A stretch of 64,000 nt of DNA from Lentzea alba (GTDB lineage Bacteria > Actinomycetota > Actinomycetes > Mycobacteriales > Pseudonocardiaceae). The translations under genes and the position numbers were made by a program. Location: NCBI RefSeq assembly GCF_011067745.1, contig NZ_JAAMPJ010000012.1, forward strand, positions 310,001 to 374,000, read 5' to 3'. Position 1 is the stretch's first letter. Each line of letters opens with the position of its first letter. Of this stretch, positions 27,138 through 35,730 are shown in pieces. The notes beneath the pieces were generated by a model that was not told where the DNA came from, ran no database searches, and saw only the letters and a program-made list of their open reading frames with translations.

Positions 27138-30100
27138 ACACGGCTGCACTGCGAGACCTGCTCACCGACGCGATCGCCAGGACGTGCCACCTGGATCCGT
27201 CCGAAGTGGACGCCGACCGGCCGCTGCTGGAATACGGCCTGACCTCCAGGGAAGCGGTCCAGCTCGCGAGTGAGCTGGCGGAGGCGCTCGATCGAGAGTT
27301 GCCGGCCACCCTGGTGTGGCAGCACTCGAGCATCTCCGCGCTGGTCGCCGAGCTGACGGGCGAAGCCACCGAGGTACCGGCGGCGGCCCCGGCCGTCGTC
27401 GGCGAACCGATCGCCGTGGTGGGCATCGGCTGCCGGCTGCCCGGTGGCGTCACCGGCCCGGATCGGTTGTGGGACCTGTTGCTCGATGGCGGGTGTGCGA
27501 TCACCCAGGTGCCGGACGGGCGATGGGAGCAGTTCGGCCACGACTCGCCCGAGGAGGCCGAGCGGCTGGCGCGGACCACGTCCTGGGGCGGGTTCCTGAC
27601 CGACGTCGCCGGGTTCGACGCGGACTTCTTCGGGATCACGCCGCGGGAGGCGGTGGTGATGGACCCGCAGCAGCGGTTGTTGCTGGAGGTGACCCAGGAA
27701 GCGCTGGAGCACGCCGGGATCGCGCCGGACCGGTTGCGCGGCAGCAGAACCGGTGTGTTCGCCGGGATCAGCGGCAACGAGTACAGCCGGCTCACCCTCG
27801 GCGACGTCAGCCGCGTGGACCCGTGGACCGCCACGGGATCGGCGTTGAGCGTCGCGGCGAACCGCCTGTCGTACGTCTTCGACCTGCGCGGGCCCAGCGT
27901 CGCGGTGGACACCGCGTGCTCGTCCTCGTTGGTGGCGGTCCACCTGGCCGTGCAGAGCCTGCGCACCGGCGAAAGCGAGATCGCCCTCGCCGCGGGTGCC
28001 AACCTCCTGCTGGGGCCTGGTGTCACGGCGACCTTCGACGAGATGGGCGTGTCCGCGCCGGACGGCCTGTGCAAGGCGTTCGACGCGTCCGCGAACGGCA
28101 TCGGCCGGGCGGAGGGCGCGGCGGTGGTCGTGCTGAAGCCGTTGTCGGCCGCGCTGCGGGACCAGGACCGGGTGCTGGCCGTCCTGCGCGGGTCGGCGGT
28201 GAACTCCGACGGCCGGTCCAACGGGCTGACCGCGCCCAATCCCGAGGCACAGCAGGCCTTGCTGCGTGCGGCGTACGCCTCGGCGGGCGTGGATCCCGCG
28301 GACGTGGACTACGTGGAGGCGCACGGCACCGGCACGTTGCTCGGAGACCCCATCGAGGCCGGCGCGCTCGGCGCGGTGCTGGGGCAGGCACCCGGCAGGC
28401 GGCGGCCGCTGGTGATCGGGTCGGTCAAGACCAACCTGGGGCACCTGGAGGCGGCCGCCGGGATCACCGGGTTGATCAAGGTCGTGCTGGCGCTCGGCCA
28501 TCAGCGGATTCCGGAGAGCCTGCACTTCAGCGAGCCCAACCCGCACATCCCGTTCGAACGGCTGCGACTGGAGGTGGCGGCGCGGCAACGGTCCTGGCCC
28601 ACCCGGAAGCGGCCGGGAGTCGCCGGGGTGTCCGGCTTCGGTTTCGGCGGGACCAACGCGCACGTCGTCGTCGAACAGGCGCCCGCGAGCACGCACGGTG
28701 GAGGACGCCAACGGCCTGGACGTGGCCAGTTCCTCATCGCCGGGAACACGCAGGGACGCGTCCGGCAGGCGGCTGAGCGGCTCGCGGACTGGTTGTCCGG
28801 GCCGGGAGCACACAAAGTGCTCGCCGACGTCGAGCACACGCTCGCGCGCCGGGCGAGCGGCCGGATCCGGGGTGTCGTCACCGCGCGGGATCGGCGAGAA
28901 CTGGTGTCCGGACTGCGCTCGCTCGCCGCGGGCACGACGGCTCCCGACGTCGCGGTGGGCCGGCGGAGCACGGGCAACGGTGTCGTGTGGGTCTTCTCCG
29001 GCCAAGGAGCCCAGTGGGCGGGGATGGGGCAGCAGCTGCTCGCCGAGGAACCCGCGTTCGCCGACGCGGTGGCCGAGCTGGACCAGGCCGGGATACCTCT
29101 GCGCCACTTTCTCGCGAACGGGATCGTGCCGGAGGCGTTCGAGGAGCTGCAGCCGGTGTTGTTCGGTCTCCAGGTGGCTCTCGCGCGGTTGTGGCAGCAC
29201 CACGGGATGCGGCCCGACGCGGTGATCGGGCACTCGCTCGGCGAGGTGGCCGCCGCGGTCGTGGCGGGGGCGGTCTCCCTCGCGGACGGGGTGCGGATCG
29301 TGACGACCCGATCCCGCCTGCTCGCCACCACGGCGGGGCAGGGCGCGATGGCCGTGCTCGAGATGTCCGCGGCGGACGTCACTCAGCTGCTGTCCAGGTA
29401 CCCCGACGTGGATCTGGCCGTGTTCAACGCTCCCCGGCAGACCGTCGTGGCCGGTCCGCTCGACCAGGTGCGGCGGGTGATCGCCGAGGCGGACCTCCGC
29501 GGCGTGCCGACCGGCCTGGTCAAGTCCACCGTGGCCGGCCATTCCCGGCTGGTGGAGCCGATCACCGACGAGCTGCGCGCGGAACTGTCCGATGTGGAGG
29601 GTCTGACACCGGTCGTGCCGATCTACCCGACAGCGCTCGACGGCACCTGTTTCGACGCCGGCTACTGGGTCGCGAACGTCCGCCGTCCCGTCCGGTTCGC
29701 CCAGGCCGTCGAGGCCGCGCACCGGGACGGCTACGCCACGTTCCTGGAGATCTCGCCGCATCCGGTGCTGCGGCACGCGATCGACGAGATCGTTCCCGGT
29801 GCCACCGTCCTCGGCACGCTGCGGCGTGAGGAGCCGGACAGCTTCCACGCCAGTCTCGGTGCACTGCTCGCGCACAGCGACCGGTCACCGCGGACGTCCG
29901 GACGTCTCGTCGACCTGCCGGGGACGGCCTGGCACCACGTGGAGCACTGGGCACCGCCCGTCGCCGCGGCGGCGCCGGCCGGGGACCACCCGCTGCTCGG
30001 GCAGCACTGCGAGCTTCCCGAGCAGGACACCCACCTGTGGCGAGCCGACCTCGGGACGCAGCGGCATCCCTGGCTGGCGGACCACCGGATCGACGGTCAG

Positions 30101-33100
30101 CCGATCCTGCCGGGCGCCTGCTACGTCGAGATGGCCTTCGCCGCCGCGGCGACGGCCCTCGACCGGCCCGCCGAGAAACTCGGTCTGCGCGATCTCACCC
30201 TGCACCAGCCCTTACCGCTGTCCGACCACACCTGGGTCACCACCACGTGCACCAACCAGGAGGTTCGCTTCCACACCAAGGGTTCGGACGGCCAATGGGC
30301 GTTGCACTGCAGTGTTTCGATCACCGAGGCGGACGGCACCGAGTGGCGTCCTGGCGAGCACTGTCCCGAGCGGGTCGACGACCTGTACGACCGGCTGCGC
30401 TCGTCCGGGGTCGAGTACGGGCCGGCGTTCTCCGGTGTGGTCGAGGCGCATCGGGGCGACGGCCACGCGGTCGTGACGGTGTCCGTGCCCGCGGCCGCAC
30501 CCCGAGCGGGTTACCTCATCCATCCGGCGCTGCTGGACGCGTGCCTTCAGGGCATCGCCGCGGCCGTGCGGGAGGTCGAGCCGCACGTTCGTCACCTGCC
30601 GATGGAGTTCCGCGAGATACGGCTGCTCGGTGATCCGACGGCCGGTGTGTGGGCGCACGTCTCGGTGACGCCGGTGGAGGGAGGGTCGACCAGCGAGGTT
30701 CGCCTGGTCGACCGCGACGACCAGGTCCTGCTCGAGATCACTGGTGTATTCCTGCGCAAGGTCGGCCGGTCGCCGTCGCCCGCGCCACTGCGGGACGCTC
30801 TGCTCACCCGCGTCTGGCAGCCGCTCGACCCACCGGCCGCCGCCGATCCGAGCGCGGTGCTGCTGGTGGCCGAACCTGGTCATCCTCACGCGGAAGCGGC
30901 CGTCGCCGCGGTCGAAGCCGCCGGCGCGCTGTGCCGACTCGTGTCCACAACGGACACAGCAGTGCTCGCAGACGAGCGGCCCTCGGTGGTGGCGTTGCTC
31001 TGCCCACCGCCCAAGCGCGACGAGTACGAGTCCGACGATCCCGAGCCCGAGGAGCCGGAGGCCGGTGTGCGGGCCGTGCTCGACGGCGTGGCGTGGGCGC
31101 GGGCCGTGGCCGATCTGCCGGGCAAACCGCCGAGACTCTGGCTGGTCACCACGTCGGCCGCGACGGTCCTGCCCGGCGAGCGAGGCCGGCCTGGTCCCGC
31201 GTCACTGCGCGGCCTCGTCCGGGTCCTGTCCTACGAGCACCCCGGTCTCCGGGCCGGCTGGCTCGACCTCGACACCGGCGTGGGCAACGCCGCGGCTCTG
31301 GCCACCGAGTTGACGGCCGACGCACCCGACGACGAGGTGGCCTGGCGCGACGGGCGTCGTCACGTCGCCCGCCTGACGACAGCTGCACGGCCGGTGCCGG
31401 CCGTGCCACCGGTCCGTCCCGACGGCGGCTACGTGATCACCGGCGGCCTCGGTGGTCTCGGCCTGCTGTTCGCGGGGTGGCTGGCCGATCGCGGCGCGGC
31501 CAAGCTGGTCCTCAACGGACGGAAGCCGCCGGGTCCCGCCGCCACCGCGATCATCGACGAACTGCGGTCCCACGGCACGACGGTCGAGATCGTGCTGGGT
31601 GACGTCGCGACCCCCGGCGTGGCCGAACGTCTGCTCGAAGCGGCTGGAACGCTCCGCGGTGTCGCGCACGCCGCGGCGGTGTTCGACGACCGGCCGGTGT
31701 CCCTTGTGGACGAAGAGGTGCTGCGAAAGACGTGGCGGGCCAAGGCGGACGGCGCCTGGCGGTTGCACACCGCGAGCCTGCGACACGACCTGGACTGGTG
31801 GCTCGGCTTCTCCTCGTCCACCGCCCTGCACGGACTTCCCGGGCAACCCGCCTACGCCTCCGCCAACGCCTACCTGGACGCGCTCGTCGCGCTGCGACAG
31901 GCGAGCGGTCTGCCCGCGGCCGCCGTCAACTGGGGCACCTGGGCCGAGGTCGGTGCCGCCGCGGACCTCGACGTCCCGTGGATCCACCCGGTCAGCCCGG
32001 CGGAAGGACTGGAGCTGATCGAGGACGTGCTCGCCTCCGGCGGAGCCCAGCTCGCGGCCGTTCGGCTGGACGTGCCCCGGCTGGTGGCCGAGTTCCCCTA
32101 CCTGGCCGGCGTTCCGTTCTTCGCGGAACTGCTCGCGCGGCACCAGATCACCATCGCACAACCCGATGACTGGCCGGGCATCGCCGCCGTTCGCGCGGCC
32201 GATCCGACGCGGGCGCGCCGATTCGTGCACGACCAGGTCCGGTTCCGGGTGGCATCGGTCACGGGCCTGGCGAGCGACGCTCTCGCCGACGACCTGCCGC
32301 TGACGAGCCTCGGCGTGGACTCGTTGCTCGCCATGCGGATTCGCAACGCGCTCCAGCACGACCTCGAGATCAGCCTGCCGGTGTCGGTGCTGCTCACCGG
32401 CGTCACGCTGGAGCAGTTGTGCGCCCGTGCGTGCACCGAGGCCGGCATCGCGGAGGTCACGAGGTCGTCGTCGGCGCCCGCGGTCCTGGTGCCGCCCCGG
32501 GACGCGGCCGAGCGGCTGGTCACCTCGGTGTGGCGCGACGTGCTCGGCGTTCCGGTCGGCGTGACCCACGAGTTTCCCGGTGACGAACGACAGGCCGAGC
32601 AGGTCGCGGCGCTGTTGACGGAGCGGGCCGGGCAGGAGTTCAGCAAGTCCGTCCTGTTCGCGCGACCGACCGTCGAACTGATGGCGAACCTCGTGCGCGC
32701 CGCGGATCGCGTGACCGGACCGGTCCGGGTGCTCCGAGCCGGTGCCGACCCGTTGTTCTTCTTCCACCCCGGCGGTGGCGACACGGCGGTGTTCCGGCAA
32801 CTCGTCGACCTGCTCGGCGTCCCTGCCTGCGGGTTCGACCGGATCGACGACACCAGGACCGTCGAGGCGAGGGTCGAGCGGTTGCTGCCGGAGCTGCGGG
32901 CGATCCAGCCGGCCGGTCCCTACCGGTTGGCGGGCTGGTCCTTCGGCGGCTTTCTGGCTTACGAGATGGCGCAACGACTTTCGGCCGCGGGCGAGGACGT
33001 CGACGTGCTCGCGCTGATCGACCCGATCCTGCCGTTGCCGCACGACGAAGTGCTGACCGAGCTCGAACTGCTGGAAGCGCGGTTCCAGCGGTTCGGCGAG

Positions 33101-33559
33101 TTCCTGGAAAGCAGCTACGGCAGCCGGATCACGCTGCCCTACCAGGAACTGGCCGCGCTGGGCGAAGAGGAACAGGCGGATCTGCTCATCTCGACGATCC
33201 TCTCGGCCGGGTTGATCAACGAGCACGTCAGCGGTGCGATCCTGGCCCACCAGCGAGCGTCCTTCCTGGACGCCCGGCTGCTGGAGCGGTACGAGCCGAA
33301 GCCGTACCACGGCCCGGTGGTGTTCTACAGCGCGCAGTCCGCTGTTCCCGGCGGACTGCGGGACGCGCGGTTCGACCGCGTGGACCCGGCCCGCGGCTGG
33401 GACGAGGTGTGCGACGACCTGGAAGTCGTGACCGTGCCCGGACATCACCTGTCCCTGCTGGACCCGCCCAACGTCGACGTGATCGCCGAGCACCTGGCCG
33501 GCGTGCTCAGCGCACGGAGGTCAGTCGTCCTTGGTCACGTCGAGGCTGGTGCGCAGTGA
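27134..33559 (+). CDS. Pks13-like type I polyketide synthase: ACP-KS-AT-DH-KR-ACP-(dead carrier)-TE
   Basis: 2141 residues. N-terminal ACP (1-79, Ser38 in GLTSREAV, a Pks13-style carrier); KS (91-517; Cys262 in DTACSSS, His397, His437); AT (617-909; Ser701 in GHSLGE, VAGHS at 800-804); DH (950-1213; His984 in HRIDGQPILP, Asp1135 in LLDACLQ); KR (1253-1650; GGLGGLG near 1436, Tyr1574); ACP (Ser1730 in GVDSLL); a carrier-like fold with Glu1818 where Ser should be; TE (1872-2135; Ser1936 in GWSFGG, GHHLSLL). The TE has the Pks13 pattern (HQRASFLD, PYHGPV, GWDEV..DLEVV). Predicted reaction: condense the FAAL-loaded acyl chain with a carboxyacyl unit, reduce and perhaps dehydrate, then release by TE. 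Confidence 0.92.
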   Translation: MNTAALRDLLTDAIARTCHLDPSEVDADRPLLEYGLTSREAVQLASELAEALDRELPATLVWQHSSISALVAELTGEATEVPAAAPAVVGEPIAVVGIGCRLPGGVTGPDRLWDLLLDGGCAITQVPDGRWEQFGHDSPEEAERLARTTSWGGFLTDVAGFDADFFGITPREAVVMDPQQRLLLEVTQEALEHAGIAPDRLRGSRTGVFAGISGNEYSRLTLGDVSRVDPWTATGSALSVAANRLSYVFDLRGPSVAVDTACSSSLVAVHLAVQSLRTGESEIALAAGANLLLGPGVTATFDEMGVSAPDGLCKAFDASANGIGRAEGAAVVVLKPLSAALRDQDRVLAVLRGSAVNSDGRSNGLTAPNPEAQQALLRAAYASAGVDPADVDYVEAHGTGTLLGDPIEAGALGAVLGQAPGRRRPLVIGSVKTNLGHLEAAAGITGLIKVVLALGHQRIPESLHFSEPNPHIPFERLRLEVAARQRSWPTRKRPGVAGVSGFGFGGTNAHVVVEQAPASTHGGGRQRPGRGQFLIAGNTQGRVRQAAERLADWLSGPGAHKVLADVEHTLARRASGRIRGVVTARDRRELVSGLRSLAAGTTAPDVAVGRRSTGNGVVWVFSGQGAQWAGMGQQLLAEEPAFADAVAELDQAGIPLRHFLANGIVPEAFEELQPVLFGLQVALARLWQHHGMRPDAVIGHSLGEVAAAVVAGAVSLADGVRIVTTRSRLLATTAGQGAMAVLEMSAADVTQLLSRYPDVDLAVFNAPRQTVVAGPLDQVRRVIAEADLRGVPTGLVKSTVAGHSRLVEPITDELRAELSDVEGLTPVVPIYPTALDGTCFDAGYWVANVRRPVRFAQAVEAAHRDGYATFLEISPHPVLRHAIDEIVPGATVLGTLRREEPDSFHASLGALLAHSDRSPRTSGRLVDLPGTAWHHVEHWAPPVAAAAPAGDHPLLGQHCELPEQDTHLWRADLGTQRHPWLADHRIDGQPILPGACYVEMAFAAAATALDRPAEKLGLRDLTLHQPLPLSDHTWVTTTCTNQEVRFHTKGSDGQWALHCSVSITEADGTEWRPGEHCPERVDDLYDRLRSSGVEYGPAFSGVVEAHRGDGHAVVTVSVPAAAPRAGYLIHPALLDACLQGIAAAVREVEPHVRHLPMEFREIRLLGDPTAGVWAHVSVTPVEGGSTSEVRLVDRDDQVLLEITGVFLRKVGRSPSPAPLRDALLTRVWQPLDPPAAADPSAVLLVAEPGHPHAEAAVAAVEAAGALCRLVSTTDTAVLADERPSVVALLCPPPKRDEYESDDPEPEEPEAGVRAVLDGVAWARAVADLPGKPPRLWLVTTSAATVLPGERGRPGPASLRGLVRVLSYEHPGLRAGWLDLDTGVGNAAALATELTADAPDDEVAWRDGRRHVARLTTAARPVPAVPPVRPDGGYVITGGLGGLGLLFAGWLADRGAAKLVLNGRKPPGPAATAIIDELRSHGTTVEIVLGDVATPGVAERLLEAAGTLRGVAHAAAVFDDRPVSLVDEEVLRKTWRAKADGAWRLHTASLRHDLDWWLGFSSSTALHGLPGQPAYASANAYLDALVALRQASGLPAAAVNWGTWAEVGAAADLDVPWIHPVSPAEGLELIEDVLASGGAQLAAVRLDVPRLVAEFPYLAGVPFFAELLARHQITIAQPDDWPGIAAVRAADPTRARRFVHDQVRFRVASVTGLASDALADDLPLTSLGVDSLLAMRIRNALQHDLEISLPVSVLLTGVTLEQLCARACTEAGIAEVTRSSSAPAVLVPPRDAAERLVTSVWRDVLGVPVGVTHEFPGDERQAEQVAALLTERAGQEFSKSVLFARPTVELMANLVRAADRVTGPVRVLRAGADPLFFFHPGGGDTAVFRQLVDLLGVPACGFDRIDDTRTVEARVERLLPELRAIQPAGPYRLAGWSFGGFLAYEMAQRLSAAGEDVDVLALIDPILPLPHDEVLTELELLEARFQRFGEFLESSYGSRITLPYQELAALGEEEQADLLISTILSAGLINEHVSGAILAHQRASFLDARLLERYEPKPYHGPVVFYSAQSAVPGGLRDARFDRVDPARGWDEVCDDLEVVTVPGHHLSLLDPPNVDVIAEHLAGVLSARRSVVLGHVEAGAQ

Positions 33560-34966
33560 GACCGGCCTGAGCAGGACAGCGGCGAGGACGCCCAGCAGCG
33601 CGACACCGGCGGAGAGCGCGAAGACGGTTCCGGTGGCCTCGCCGTAGGCCGCCGGAACCGGAAGGCCCGCGGCCGTGTGGTGGGCGACCTGACGAGCGAG
33701 CACGGCGCCGAGGACGGTGACGCCGATGGTGCCGCCGAGGGAGCGGAAGAACGACACGGTGGCGCTGGCGGCGCCGATGTCGGCGAGCGGGACGGCGTTC
33801 TGCACGACGAGGACGAAGTTCTGCAGCGTCATGCCGACGCCCGTGCCGATGAGCAGCATGGGCACCGCGATGAGCACCAGCGGGGTGAACTCGTCGAGGA
33901 ACCCGAGGCAGGCGAAGCCGGCGGCGAGGCACAGCGAGCCGATGACGAGGAACGGCTTGACGCGGCCGGTGCGGCTGAGCAGGCGGCCGGCCACGATCGA
34001 CGAGATCAGGATGCCCGCCATCATGGGGATGGTGAGCACGCCCGCCTCCGTCGGCGTGTGGCCGCGGCTGACCTGGAAGTACTGGCTGAGGAAGACGGCG
34101 GCGCCGAACATGGCCGTGCCCGCGGCGAGGCTGCCGAGGACGGCGAGCGCGGTGGTGCGTTGCGTGATGATGCCGGGCGGCACGATCGGTTCCGCGACCC
34201 TGGTCTCCACCCACGCCGCGAGGACGAGCAGGAGCACGCTGCCCCCGACCATGGCCGCGGTCTGCCAGGAGAGCCAGGCGAAGGCGTCGTCGACGAACGA
34301 GATCCAGATCAGCAGCAGGCTGACCCCGCCGGTGAGCAGGGTCGCGCCCCAGTAGTCGATGCGGACGTTCTCCCTGCGCAGGACGGGAAGACACAACGTG
34401 AGCTGCAGCAGGACCAGCGCGGCCAGTGCGACGGGGACACCGATGAAGAAGCACCAGCGCCAGCCGAGCCACGAGGTGTCGACGATGAACCCGCCCAGCA
34501 GCGGCCCGCCGATCGTCGACAGGGCGGTGACGCTGCTCTGGTAACCGGCGTAGCGGCCCCGCTCGCGGGGCGGGATCATCGCCGCGATGGCGATCTGGAC
34601 GAGGGCTTGCAGGCCGCCGACCCCGATGCCCTGCAGGCCGCGCGCGGCGATGAGCTGACCGGCGTCCTGGGCCACGCCCGCGGCGACCGAGCCGGCGATG
34701 AAGACCACGGCGGCGGCCTGGACGAGGGTCTTCTTGTCGTAGAGGTCCGCGAGTTTGCCCCAGATCGGGGTGGTGACGGTCGCGGCGAGCAGGGTGGCCG
34801 TGACGACCCAGGTGTACTGGGTGGGGGAGCCGTGCAGGTCACCCAGCATCCTGGGCAGCGCGGTCGCCACCACGGTGCTGCTCAGCGTGGAGACGAACAG
34901 CGCGAGCAGCAGGCCGGTGAGTGCCTTCAGGATCGCCCGGCTGGGCGGGGCGGTGGTCGTGCTCAT
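33521..34966 (-). CDS. MFS efflux transporter, DHA2/EmrB-QacA family (14 TM)
   Basis: 481 residues from the ATG at 34966. Fourteen predicted helices, motif A GKLADLYDKKTLV, and TM5 motif C-like GPLLGGFIVD. Typical of proton-coupled drug export. It follows the TetR gene on the same strand (67 nt) and its promoter holds a 24-nt imperfect palindrome. Its 3' end overlaps the PKS 3' end by 39 nt. It may export or give tolerance to the PKS product, or serve an unrelated drug. Confidence 0.9.
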   Translation of the reverse strand: MSTTTAPPSRAILKALTGLLLALFVSTLSSTVVATALPRMLGDLHGSPTQYTWVVTATLLAATVTTPIWGKLADLYDKKTLVQAAAVVFIAGSVAAGVAQDAGQLIAARGLQGIGVGGLQALVQIAIAAMIPPRERGRYAGYQSSVTALSTIGGPLLGGFIVDTSWLGWRWCFFIGVPVALAALVLLQLTLCLPVLRRENVRIDYWGATLLTGGVSLLLIWISFVDDAFAWLSWQTAAMVGGSVLLLVLAAWVETRVAEPIVPPGIITQRTTALAVLGSLAAGTAMFGAAVFLSQYFQVSRGHTPTEAGVLTIPMMAGILISSIVAGRLLSRTGRVKPFLVIGSLCLAAGFACLGFLDEFTPLVLIAVPMLLIGTGVGMTLQNFVLVVQNAVPLADIGAASATVSFFRSLGGTIGVTVLGAVLARQVAHHTAAGLPVPAAYGEATGTVFALSAGVALLGVLAAVLLRPVSLRTSLDVTKDD

Positions 34967-34974
34967 CCGCACAT

Positions 34975-34998
34975 CTTAAGTCAACTGATTGATTTAAG
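34975..34998. promoter_or_regulatory. Candidate TetR operator before the DHA2 transporter
   Basis: 24-nt imperfect palindrome from CTTAAGTCAAC to TGATTTAAG (9 of 12 pairs), 8 nt before the transporter ATG. On the minus strand TAAGAT (34973-34978) could be a -10 giving a leaderless mRNA. Bound TetR would cover it. Confidence 0.5.
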
Positions 34999-35033
34999 GT
35001 GAAGGTTGTGACGCGACAGTCGTCTTGCCTTGA

Positions 35034-35663
35034 TCAGTCGCGCGGGGTGGCGGGCGCCTCGTACAGGCCCGCGAGAGCGTCGACAAGCCCCACCGCGGTC
35101 GCGTTCCAGAGCGCCGCGCTGTCGTCGGTCGCGCCCGGTTCCCGCCGGGCGCACACGTGCACGATCAACGTCCTGGCCATCTCGTCACGCTCGGCGCGCA
35201 CGGCAGGCGGCAGATCGGGCAGGCAGCGGTGCAGCGAGTCGCTGACCGTCCGCTGCAGCGCCGTCTGACCCACCTCGACCAGGCCGAGCTCGCGCAGCTT
35301 CGGCTCGGTCATGAGCTGGGCGGTGAAACGGGCGTACCAGCTGTTCGCGCCGAGGGACGTGAGGTGGTCGGTGAACGGGCGCACCAGGCAGGTGAGCCAG
35401 TCGCGCAGGTCGGTGCTGCCGGCACACCGGTCGAGCAGCTTCTCGCGCAGCAGCTCCGTCGGTTCGCGGTGGCTCAGGTAGATCGCGCGGACCAGGTCCG
35501 CCTTGCTGCCGAAGTGGTAGCTGACCGCGGTGTTGTTGCCCAGGCCGGCCTCGTCGCTGATCTGCCGGTTGGAGACCGAGAAGACGCCGTGCTCGGCGAA
35601 CATCCGCTCGGCGGTCTCGAGGATGCGTCGCCTCGTGTCTTCTGGGGTTTTGCTGCGCGTCAT
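35034..35663 (-). CDS. TetR-family regulator
   Basis: 209 residues. N-terminal TetR HTH (RQISDEAGLGNNTAVSYHFG, then SKADLVRAIY), followed by a helical C-terminal domain of the kind often annotated TetR_C_33-like. It sits directly upstream of the DHA2 transporter on the same strand, with a palindrome between them. Probably represses the transporter. Confidence 0.9.
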   Translation of the reverse strand: MTRSKTPEDTRRRILETAERMFAEHGVFSVSNRQISDEAGLGNNTAVSYHFGSKADLVRAIYLSHREPTELLREKLLDRCAGSTDLRDWLTCLVRPFTDHLTSLGANSWYARFTAQLMTEPKLRELGLVEVGQTALQRTVSDSLHRCLPDLPPAVRAERDEMARTLIVHVCARREPGATDDSAALWNATAVGLVDALAGLYEAPATPRD

Positions 35664-35730
35664 CCCTGGAGCTCCGGCCGACCAGGCCCGGCGCCGTGCC
35701 GGGCTGCTGGTCAGCAGGATAAGTCAGAGC

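Noticed and set aside
27113..29875. Long antisense open frames opposite the PKS and other genes
   Set aside because: They come from GC-rich codon bias; composition is Arg/Pro/Gly-rich and no protein motif is present.
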